NCBI GenBank assembly: GCA_903840265.1
Contig: CAIMFH010000141.1
Span: forward strand, 1-40,033
Direction: 5' to 3'
From: an uncultured Schlesneria sp.
Lineage (GTDB): Bacteria > Planctomycetota > Planctomycetia > Planctomycetales > Planctomycetaceae
Length of the DNA stretch: 40,033 nucleotides
The position numbers and the translations under genes were made by a program. Shown one piece after another: positions 24,406-30,336 of the stretch. The notes below the pieces were generated by a model. It made no database searches, was not told where the DNA came from, and was given only the letters and a program-made list of their open reading frames with translations. How positions within the stretch are numbered: the first letter of the stretch is position 1; every line of letters starts with the position of its first letter.

Positions 24406-25437
24406 ATGTTTAATGCTTATCACAAGTGGCTGGGAATTGTTTCCCAGGATCAACCGCCAAATCACTATCGCCTGCTTGGCATTGAACTGTACGAGTCTGA
24501 TTCGGACGTGATCGACGGTGCTGCCGATCGGCAGATGAGTTTTATCAGACAGTATCAATCGGGGCCGAATGCCGACGCGGCCGCGCGGATCCTGAACGAA
24601 CTGGCGATCGCTCGCCTGTGCCTACTGAAGCCGGTTACCAAAGCGACCTATGACGACAACCTGCGAAGAACGTTGTCAGCGGCAGAACCGACTCTGCCGC
24701 TGTTCGGAGGAATGAAAATAGGATCTCGCCGCGGTCGACCGGCCAAACGATCGCCAGTCGGTATTGTGGTGGGTAGCATCCTGGGATTGGTTTGCGTGGT
24801 TGTCGGCTGGGCATTTCTGACTAATGGAAAGCCGAATCGTCGAGAGGTTCCGAAACAACAAGCCGCTCCTGCTCCTGCTCCTGTTCCGAAACCCGCTCCG
24901 ATCAAAGCCACTGATGCGATCGCCGCGTCGTCGCCGCCTGTTGCCGCGGTCGCTCGACCAAGTTCACCACCATATTCCGGTCTCAAAGCAGGCCTGCTGC
25001 GAGTCGTCTACAACGGCAAAGACTTCGAGCAAAAGATTCACGCTCGAATCGATCCGCAGATCCGCACCAATTTCGGACTCGGTCCCGCGGCACCAGGCCT
25101 GCCCGATGACAACTATTGCATTCGCTGGTCGGGCGTGATGCGGGTCGCGACGACGCGGAAATACACGTTCCAGTTCGATCACGATGACGGAGGTCGCATG
25201 TGGATGGACGGCAAGCAAGTTGTCGACAACTGGAACGACGGAGTTCACCACGACCGCGTGGAACTGGAACTGACAGCAGGCGACCATCCGATCACGCTCG
25301 AATACTTCGAAGGCGGCTCGTTCGGAGGCATCAACCTCTGGTGGGAATCGGAAGCGTTTCCGCAGGAGATCGTTCCGGAAAAGAACTTCTATCACAGCGC
25401 CGAGTCGGAAAAAGAATTCGCGCCGTTAAACGGTTGA
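24406..25437 (+). CDS. PA14-domain membrane protein with J-like N-terminus
   Basis: Residues about 1-85 resemble a degenerate DnaJ-type fold seen at the start of many planctomycete membrane proteins (PPNHYRLLGIELYESDSDVI ... ILNELAIARLCLLKPVTKATYDDNLRR). The HPD triad of true J domains is absent, so Hsp70 stimulation is unlikely. A transmembrane helix follows at about 120-142 (VGIVVGSILGLVCVVVGWAF), then an Ala/Pro/Lys linker to about 185 and a PA14 beta-barrel (about 190-335) with the DDGGRMWMDGKQVVDNW and YFEGGSFGGINLWWES signatures. PA14 domains bind glycans, so an extracellular carbohydrate-binding role on an N-terminal cytoplasmic stub is likely. The stop overlaps the end of the convergent YcxB-like gene by 12 bases. 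Confidence 0.85.
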   Translation: MFNAYHKWLGIVSQDQPPNHYRLLGIELYESDSDVIDGAADRQMSFIRQYQSGPNADAAARILNELAIARLCLLKPVTKATYDDNLRRTLSAAEPTLPLFGGMKIGSRRGRPAKRSPVGIVVGSILGLVCVVVGWAFLTNGKPNRREVPKQQAAPAPAPVPKPAPIKATDAIAASSPPVAAVARPSSPPYSGLKAGLLRVVYNGKDFEQKIHARIDPQIRTNFGLGPAAPGLPDDNYCIRWSGVMRVATTRKYTFQFDHDDGGRMWMDGKQVVDNWNDGVHHDRVELELTAGDHPITLEYFEGGSFGGINLWWESEAFPQEIVPEKNFYHSAESEKEFAPLNG

Positions 25438-25962
25438 ACCTGCGGATGAGTGAGTCTGTTGCGCATACCTGCGAAACTCATCCAGTTGCTTTGAATCTTC
25501 AAACCACGCCTTCGGAAAGATTTCGTAGGTGCTGTCGGGAGGATACAGCAGCAGGACTGCTGTGCTCTCTTTGAATTGCACGTAGTCGGTCCAGGCTCGC
25601 TCCGATTGCCAGATCGTACTTTCTGCGGCCAGCTTTTCGCTGTTCCAAGTGTAGGTGAACCTCGCATTCAGAAACCCTCGCCGAGTCTGACGCTGCCTGT
25701 CTCGGCGTGGTAGCAGCCACAGATCGAGGACCAGGACTGCGACGATGCCGCTAATACCACAGGTGAGCAGTGCGCTACCGAAAGTGGCCTGGCCTGAAAC
25801 CCAAAGCGCGATGCCGATCAGGGCGGCCACTCCAGAAGCAATGTCGCAACCGACCACAGTCGAGTGGCGGTGCAGTCGCTGCGCGTTCACGTAGTCCTCG
25901 GGAGTCATCGAGCCAGCGATCGGGCGGCGCTCCGATATCAGCAATCCGTCTTTGTCGTTCAT
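25426..25962 (-). CDS. YcxB-like membrane protein
   Basis: A 178-residue protein with two adjoining transmembrane helices (about 37-58 and 62-82; DIASGVAALIGIALWV and ALLTCGISGIVAVLVLDLWL), then a basic loop (RRDRQRQTRR) and a cytoplasmic C-terminal domain whose pattern (W-x-x-Y-V-Q-F-K-E-S-x-x-V-L-L-L-Y, then IFPKAWFEDSKQLDEFRRY) matches the YcxB-like C-terminal domain family. The function of that family is unknown. Its ATG overlaps the stop of the upstream gene (ATGA), so translation is coupled. It is the last gene of a leftward run beginning near 28057 and ends inside the tail of the PA14 gene. Confidence 0.72.
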   Translation of the reverse strand: MNDKDGLLISERRPIAGSMTPEDYVNAQRLHRHSTVVGCDIASGVAALIGIALWVSGQATFGSALLTCGISGIVAVLVLDLWLLPRRDRQRQTRRGFLNARFTYTWNSEKLAAESTIWQSERAWTDYVQFKESTAVLLLYPPDSTYEIFPKAWFEDSKQLDEFRRYAQQTHSSAGSTV

Positions 25963-26201
25963 TTCGCCGGTTCGAGAAGTTTGCGGGACCGCAGCAGTTT
26001 CAGTCGTGGCTTGGGGACGCTGGCGGCCATGTCGCCGAGATCGTCGCAGAAGGTGTGCGAACCGTCGGCTGGGAAGACGATGAAGTCGGCCGTCACGTCG
26101 GCGATTCTGCCACCGACACGAATGTCATATCCAAAAAGGCGGCGTGTGAATCCGTGAGAGTGTCTTGCCATCCATCGCATAGAGCGGTCTCTAGAGGACA
26201 T
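25959..26201 (-). CDS. Small unknown protein, coupled to the YcxB-like gene
   Basis: About 80 residues from the ATG at 26201; internal ATGs at 26180 and 26171 are possible, and the frame is open to 26243 but would overlap the gene upstream. No Shine-Dalgarno site settles the start. The sequence (GFTRRLFGYDIRVGGRIADV; DFIVFPADGSHTFCDDLGDM; basic KPRLKLLRSRKLL end) matches no family known to me. No membrane helix or signal is present. It lies five bases after the upstream stop and overlaps the downstream start by four bases, the strongest argument that it is a real gene in this operon. Confidence 0.6.
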   Translation of the reverse strand: MSSRDRSMRWMARHSHGFTRRLFGYDIRVGGRIADVTADFIVFPADGSHTFCDDLGDMAASVPKPRLKLLRSRKLLEPAK

Positions 26202-26206
26202 CGATA

Positions 26207-26584
26207 TCAGTGTGGGAAGGTGCCCCGATGATAAGCATCCCAAAGCTCCTTGAGCAACGGGGAATCGAGCAAGAGCAGATGGGCGCGTGCGATCAATTCT
26301 AAGTCGTCAGAAACGTAGCTCGCAATTTCATGCTGGCCTGTAACCCTGCTGACCGCATAGAAGGATCTCTGTCGGACGGCTTCGACTTGATTTCGGAGAT
26401 GTTGTGGAAGATCGATGATTTGCCATCGGCGTTCAACCTCCTCCAAGAGTCGGCACCAGCTCGTCTCGAAATCACGGTTGTGATCACGGGCATCTAATGC
26501 CGCGTTGCAATCAAGGTTCGCAAAGGAAGCTGCAAGTGATCCATTCTCAATGATCGACAGTATCTGGCTCACCAGTTCTGGCAT
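26207..26584 (-). CDS. Unknown helical protein
   Basis: A 125-residue, mostly helical, acidic cytoplasmic protein (PELVSQILSIIENGS; SWCRLLEEVERRWQIIDLP; LRNQVEAVRQRSFYAVSRVT; DLELIARAHLLLLDSPLLKEL). No domain is recognised and there is no signal or membrane segment. GGAGGAG five bases before the ATG at 26584 is one of the best ribosome sites in the window and supports the gene. It lies 35 nt downstream of the cold-shock/DUF1294 gene and five bases ahead of the next small gene, so it sits mid-operon. The helical pattern resembles immunity-type proteins superficially, but no toxin partner is seen. Confidence 0.7.
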   Translation of the reverse strand: MPELVSQILSIIENGSLAASFANLDCNAALDARDHNRDFETSWCRLLEEVERRWQIIDLPQHLRNQVEAVRQRSFYAVSRVTGQHEIASYVSDDLELIARAHLLLLDSPLLKELWDAYHRGTFPH

Positions 26585-26619
26585 GCTTGCTCCTCCGGGT
26601 CACACTTCGGATTCTCACG

Positions 26620-27327
26620 CTAGTGAATGGGAGTAATCCGGACGTTGAACTCTTGATCACGGTGAGAGTTGAACTCTTGAGCAACGTGAGAATAGTCGGC
26701 AGTGACGACCTCGACCATGGCGTGGTCAATGGTTTCCATATGACCGCTGGAAAGTAGCCAGGCCAGTCCGGCGCAGTTGAGTGTCACGGCGAACCAGAAC
26801 AGGATCTGGAATTCGGATTTGCTGACTTTATGCCGGAAGGCCTCCTGCGCGAACAGGGCACCGGGCCAACCGCAGAAGAGTCCGACAAATTGCAGCTTTA
26901 ATTCTGGGGTACGCCACCGGTCGTCGTTCGCGGCGGCTTTATCCTGGCCGTACATCTTGAACGCGACGGCACTCATGAAAGCGTAGACTAGGGCGAGGCT
27001 GGCCGGAAACTGCGAAGTCAGACAACCCGCGGTGATCGCGATCAGGAAGAGTGCGGCGATTCCTTTTCGGGGCAGGCCTCTTGGTGTCGTGGCCTTCGGC
27101 TGAACCGCCTGCACTGTAGCGGTGACAAATCCAGGGCGTGAAGCGTGGAAGCGGCCTTTGCCGTCAATACGTATTTCGTAGTCGATGACCGTGCCGACGA
27201 CTGGTCGACGTGAGCCGCGTCGAAATGCGGTGATATGAACGAAGGTTCGGATGCCGCTCCCTTCCGGGGTGACGAAGCCGAAGCCCCGTTCGTCGTTCCA
27301 CTCGATGATGCGTCCGACGTATCGCAT
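26620..27327 (-). CDS. Cold-shock domain plus DUF1294 membrane protein
   Basis: Residues 1-65 form a cold-shock nucleic-acid-binding domain with RNP1-like RGFGFV and RNP2-like TFVHITAF. Two transmembrane helices follow (about 85-120, GIAALFLIAITAG and LALVYAFMSAVAF), then the DUF1294 signature: KMYGQDKAAA, RTPELKLQFVGLFCGWPGAL, RHKVSKSEFQILFWF. The CSD-DUF1294 fusion occurs in many bacteria and is thought to be a membrane-tethered RNA-binding protein of unknown target. The 235-residue protein ends with a short duplicated motif (SHVAQEFN, SHRDQEFN) from a DNA tandem repeat. The ATG at 27327 has GGAG five bases upstream. It is the second gene of the leftward run that starts with the ankyrin gene. 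Confidence 0.85.
   Translation of the reverse strand: MRYVGRIIEWNDERGFGFVTPEGSGIRTFVHITAFRRGSRRPVVGTVIDYEIRIDGKGRFHASRPGFVTATVQAVQPKATTPRGLPRKGIAALFLIAITAGCLTSQFPASLALVYAFMSAVAFKMYGQDKAAANDDRWRTPELKLQFVGLFCGWPGALFAQEAFRHKVSKSEFQILFWFAVTLNCAGLAWLLSSGHMETIDHAMVEVVTADYSHVAQEFNSHRDQEFNVRITPIH
26644..26691 (-). repeat. 24-bp tandem duplication at the DUF1294 gene 3' end
   Basis: Two adjacent 24-bp units (26644-26667 and 26668-26691) match at 21 of 24 positions. They encode two eight-residue copies of SHxxQEFN in frame, so the duplication lengthened the protein without breaking it. Confidence 0.7.
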
Positions 27328-27391
27328 GTGGCTCCATAGACTAGCGCCGAAAGCGGGGGGTCAGTTAGCCCTGTACTTCGCGAACGATTCG

Positions 27392-28057
27392 TCACGTGAA
27401 TAGCGCGCGTAGCTGCTCGCCCCTTGTACAGTCTAGCACAGATTTTCCACTGCCATCTTTCAAGGCCGGACTGATACCGCGCTTGAGGAAGGCGGCGATG
27501 ATCAGCCGTTGAGCGGCTTTCGCCTCGTCCGATCCCGAACCGCCTCGACCCGTGTTTTGAACGGCGAGGTGAAACGGGGTCGAGCCCGAGTTGTTCTGGA
27601 GCAGGGGATCGCAACCTGCATCGAGTAGATACTGGACGGCATCGGCGCAGCGAGTTCGAACGGCGCGATGCAAAGGCGTGGCACCGTTCTTGTCCTGCAG
27701 ATTGATCCTGGCTCCAGCTTCGAGCAACGTCGCGATCGTTTTCACCTGACGCTTCGCATCCCACACGGGACCATTGATATAGCCATCGGCCGCATAGTGC
27801 AGCGGCGCACCGAGACGATGATTCGACGCAGCGTTGGGGTCGGCACCCGCCTTGATCAGGTCCGCGATGATTTCGACTCGATAGCCCGCCGCAGCGAGAT
27901 GCAGCGCGGTATCGCCGACATAGATCCAGTGGTAGATCGAGGAGTCATAGAGGTGTGCCGTGTCGATCAGCCGCGTCGCCAGCGCAGGTTCTTGCTTCAG
28001 CAGGCTGCGGACCAGTCGACGATCATCTTCCACGATGGCAGCGAGAAGTGAATCCAT
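27392..28057 (-). CDS. Ankyrin-repeat protein
   Basis: A 221-residue cytoplasmic protein of stacked ankyrin repeats used for protein-protein binding. Repeat consensus fragments are clear: GDTALHLAAAGYRVEIIADL with KAGADPNA, GAPLHYAADG, then TLLEAGARINLQDKNGATPL, DAVQYLLDAGCDPLLQNNSG, STPFHLAVQN and FLKRGISPALKDGSGKSVLD. About five repeats are present, with a Gly/Ser loop (GRGGSGSDEAKA) in one. No signal peptide. The ATG at 28057 lacks a strong ribosome site. It heads the leftward run of five genes. Its partner is unknown; a regulator or inhibitor role is typical but not shown. Confidence 0.9.
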   Translation of the reverse strand: MDSLLAAIVEDDRRLVRSLLKQEPALATRLIDTAHLYDSSIYHWIYVGDTALHLAAAGYRVEIIADLIKAGADPNAASNHRLGAPLHYAADGYINGPVWDAKRQVKTIATLLEAGARINLQDKNGATPLHRAVRTRCADAVQYLLDAGCDPLLQNNSGSTPFHLAVQNTGRGGSGSDEAKAAQRLIIAAFLKRGISPALKDGSGKSVLDCTRGEQLRALFT

Positions 28058-28379
28058 GAGGTTTGCCTGCGTTGGAATGAAGCTACGGCCACCGAACGAA
28101 TCGATTCGTCTGGGCCGTTAGAGGATAGCAGGAATTTGAAACACAGAGGCTCAGAGGGTACGGAGGAATTCTGAGGAGGGGAACCACGGAATACACTGAA
28201 GGGAGGAAAAAAAGATCGTGAATAGTATTTGAACCCTCCGTGTGAATTGGTCCGGCAGCAGTTCCTCGATATTCAGATCAGCGGAGACGAAAGGTTCTGG
28301 CTGCCGGTTCTCGACATGGTATCGGTCATGGCGTAACGTTGAGCGACCAAACTTCGTTACGCATCACGAGGCAAGCACC
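28058..28379. other. Divergent intergenic region with palindrome and purine-rich repeat-like stretch
   Basis: ACGAATCGATTCGT at 28096-28109 is a perfect 14-bp palindrome 38 nt upstream of the ankyrin start and a candidate operator. About 28138-28210 is a purine-rich run of related short units (ACACAGAGGCTCAGAGG, ACGGAGGAAT, GAGGAGGGGAACCACGGAA) that looks like decayed tandem repeats. No gene is seen; the region also holds the promoter of the VOC gene. Confidence 0.5.
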
Positions 28380-28760
28380 ATGGAATTCCTGAAGACGATC
28401 CCGATCCTGCGGATCTTCGATGTCGCCAAGGCGAAAGAGTTCTACGTCGACTATCTGGGCTTCACGTCGGAATGGGAACATCATTTCGAAGAGAACACGC
28501 CGGCCTACCTCCAGGTTTCACGAGCGGGCCTGACGCTGCATCTATCTGAGCATCATGGCGACTGCTGCCCGGGTTCGACTGTCTTTGTCTGGATGACTGG
28601 GATCGAGGCGTTTCATGCGGAATTGGGAACGAAGAAGTATAAGTATCTGCGACCTGGGATTGAGACCACGTTTTATGACACGAAGTGTGTCGAAGTGATC
28701 GATCCGTTTGGGAATCGCATTCGATTCAATGAGAGCTTGAAACCGACTGAAGCGAAGTAA
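28380..28760 (+). CDS. VOC-superfamily (glyoxalase/bleomycin-resistance fold) protein
   Basis: A 126-residue protein with the paired beta-alpha-beta-beta-beta modules of the vicinal oxygen chelate fold: PILRIFDVAKAKEFYVDYLG with GFTSEWEHHF at the front, LTLHLSEHHGD in the middle and ECVEVIDPFGNRIRF-type ending (here KCVEVIDPFGNRIRF). The His in LHLSEHH and the late Glu (FNES) lie where metal ligands or drug contacts occur. It resembles the bleomycin-binding-protein branch more than glyoxalase I. The ATG at 28380 is preceded by GAGG nine bases upstream; the longer frame from 28242 is unsupported. The cupin gene starts ten bases after its stop, so the two form an operon. Confidence 0.88.
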   Translation: MEFLKTIPILRIFDVAKAKEFYVDYLGFTSEWEHHFEENTPAYLQVSRAGLTLHLSEHHGDCCPGSTVFVWMTGIEAFHAELGTKKYKYLRPGIETTFYDTKCVEVIDPFGNRIRFNESLKPTEAK

Positions 28761-28770
28761 GGAAGCGATA

Positions 28771-29250
28771 ATGACTGGTGTGCCTGTTTTGCGAACGGCG
28801 GCTCAGGGCCGCACAATTGCCGTGGTGGGGGATGTGTACCGGTTTCTCGCCACGGGCGACGAAACAAATGGCAAGTACGCACTGTGGGAAGCGATCGTTC
28901 CACCCGGCGGCGGCCCGCCACCTCATGTTCACAGCCGCGAAGAGGAAGGGTTCTATATCCTCGAAGGCGAGATCACGTTTCAAGTGGAGGGTGTGACTCA
29001 TGTGGCGACAGCAGGGATGTTCGCCAACATGCCGGTCGGAGTGCCTCATTCGTTCAAGAATGCCAGCGACAAACCAGCGAAGATGTTGATCTCGGTCGCG
29101 CCGGCCGGGGCAGAACAGATGTTTTTTGAAGTGGGCGTGGTGTTGCCGGACGGAGCGACCACGGCGCTCCCTCCGTCGAAAGCGGAAATCGAAAAGCTGC
29201 TGGAAGTCTCACCAAAGTACGGGATTGAGATCCTGGTCCCGAAGCATTGA
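28771..29250 (+). CDS. Cupin domain protein (quercetin-dioxygenase-like)
   Basis: A 159-residue single-domain cupin. Motif 1 is GGGPPPHVHSREEEGFYILE with two His and a Glu as metal ligands, followed by GEITFQVEG. Motif 2 is NMPVGVPHSFKN with the third His. This matches the quercetin-2,3-dioxygenase-like branch of small cupins that bind Fe, Mn or Ni and oxidise or isomerise small molecules. The substrate is unknown. AAGGA precedes the ATG by seven bases, and the VOC gene ends ten bases upstream, so the two metal-binding small-molecule enzymes are probably made together. The inverted repeat at 29304-29391 follows. Confidence 0.88.
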   Translation: MTGVPVLRTAAQGRTIAVVGDVYRFLATGDETNGKYALWEAIVPPGGGPPPHVHSREEEGFYILEGEITFQVEGVTHVATAGMFANMPVGVPHSFKNASDKPAKMLISVAPAGAEQMFFEVGVVLPDGATTALPPSKAEIEKLLEVSPKYGIEILVPKH

Positions 29251-29303
29251 GAAAACCCGAAGAGTTCGCCGAAGTTCTGCCGGGGGTTGTGTCTGCAGCC
29301 CAG

Positions 29304-29391
29304 TGTGTGGCACGTCCCTGACGCTTTTGGGAAGGGCGTGGTCTTCGCTTTCTTCACCACGCCCTTCGAAAACTCAGGGACGTGCCACACA
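29304..29391. repeat. Long inverted repeat (family D) after the cupin gene
   Basis: Arm 1 (29304-29342) starts TGTGTGGCACGTCCCTGA and ends GAAGGGCGTGGT; arm 2 (29356-29391) is its complement apart from a three-base bulge and a few mismatches in the middle. The loop is about 13 nt. It lies about 55 nt after the cupin stop and can fold into a strong RNA hairpin, so it may terminate transcription, but its length and boundaries are those of an intergenic repeat. Together with 29392-29631, where only a short GGACGG/CCGTCC hairpin (29593-29612) is seen, it makes up the gap before the next gene. Confidence 0.8.
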
Positions 29392-29631
29392 GCCCGGCCA
29401 ATGTTTTGTCCCCCGCCGGCGACAGTTTTGCAGGATCTGTAAGGTTTCCGAAATCGGGCGGTAATTCTCGATGAAGATTCACAACTGAGTCGCAAATCAC
29501 AGTGACACGCAGCATCATAACTAAATGATCTGCCGTGTCCGCTTCACCCGCTTAGTGAGATAGCCTTCCGAAACGGGAGTTTTTTTCAAATTGGACGGTG
29601 GAAAATCCGTCCTGATCTAAGGGGACCGATC

Positions 29632-30156
29632 ATGTTTTTCAGCCTCACGACTTTTACCGTTGTTCATGTGCTCATCAGTTTGGCCGCGATTGTTGCGGGA
29701 TTTGTCGTCCTTGGGGCGATGATCAAGGGGCGGCACTGGAGCGGTTGGACGGCGTTTTTCTTGACGACAACCGTGCTGACCAGCGTGACGGGCTTCATGT
29801 TCCCAATTCACGGACTGACCCCTGGCTTGGTCGTGGGCGTTCTGTCGCTGATCGTGCTGGGTTTTGCGATCTATGGCCTGTACTCAAAACATCTGGCTGG
29901 TTCATGGCGGTCGGCCTACGTCGTGAACTCGGTGGTGGCTCTGTATTTCAACTTCTTCGTGCTGATCGCTCAAAGCTTCCAGAAGATCCCTGCCTTGAAG
30001 GCTTTAGCTCCGACTCAGTCCGAACCGCCATTCGCGATCGCCCAACTTGTTGCACTGGTCGCGTTCGTTGTTCTGGGAACACTGGCAGTCAAGAGGTTTC
30101 GCGGTGTCGGTCAGCAGACGCGGCCTTCGCTGAAGGTTGTCCCTGCGATTTCGTAG
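29632..30156 (+). CDS. Small four- to five-helix membrane protein
   Basis: A 174-residue integral membrane protein of no recognised family. Hydrophobic helices lie at about 7-30 (VVHVLISLAAIVAGFVVLGA), 38-57 (WTAFFLTTTVLTSVTGFMF), 62-83 (LTPGLVVGVLSLIVLGFAIY), 94-114 (SAYVVNSVVALYFNFFVLIA) and 133-150 (IAQLVALVAFVVLGTLAV), followed by a basic tail. No metal or catalytic motifs are evident. The ribosome site AAGGGGA lies seven bases before the ATG. A clear terminator follows, so it is a single-gene transcript or the end of the VOC-cupin unit. Confidence 0.8.
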   Translation: MFFSLTTFTVVHVLISLAAIVAGFVVLGAMIKGRHWSGWTAFFLTTTVLTSVTGFMFPIHGLTPGLVVGVLSLIVLGFAIYGLYSKHLAGSWRSAYVVNSVVALYFNFFVLIAQSFQKIPALKALAPTQSEPPFAIAQLVALVAFVVLGTLAVKRFRGVGQQTRPSLKVVPAIS

Positions 30157-30191
30157 TGGATCGACTTCCTGCGAAGTCAGCATGTCAAATG

Positions 30192-30216
30192 AAGGCCGAG
30201 TGACACTCGGCCTTTT
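30192..30216 (+). terminator. Factor-independent terminator
   Basis: AAGGCCGAGTG pairs with CACTCGGCCTT (30192-30214) around a minimal loop and is followed by T residues (TTTT at 30213-30216). It closes the membrane-protein gene and separates it from the cluster that follows. Confidence 0.85.
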
Positions 30217-30336
30217 GCGTTTGCACTATCGATGCGAAGCGGTCGCAACTTCAGACATTTCGTATTGGACTTTCCAAACACTGGCGGTGACAATGCTGGC
30301 CGATTGATTCCGCTCCTGTTTTGGACGTTCCATTCC

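Noticed and set aside
26207-26584. Toxin-antitoxin or immunity pair
   Set aside because: Spacing would fit, but neither small protein shows a recognisable toxin, nuclease or DNA-binding motif.
29632-30156. Cytochrome or quinone-type function for the small membrane protein
   Set aside because: No conserved His, Cys or charged residues inside the helices support any redox role.
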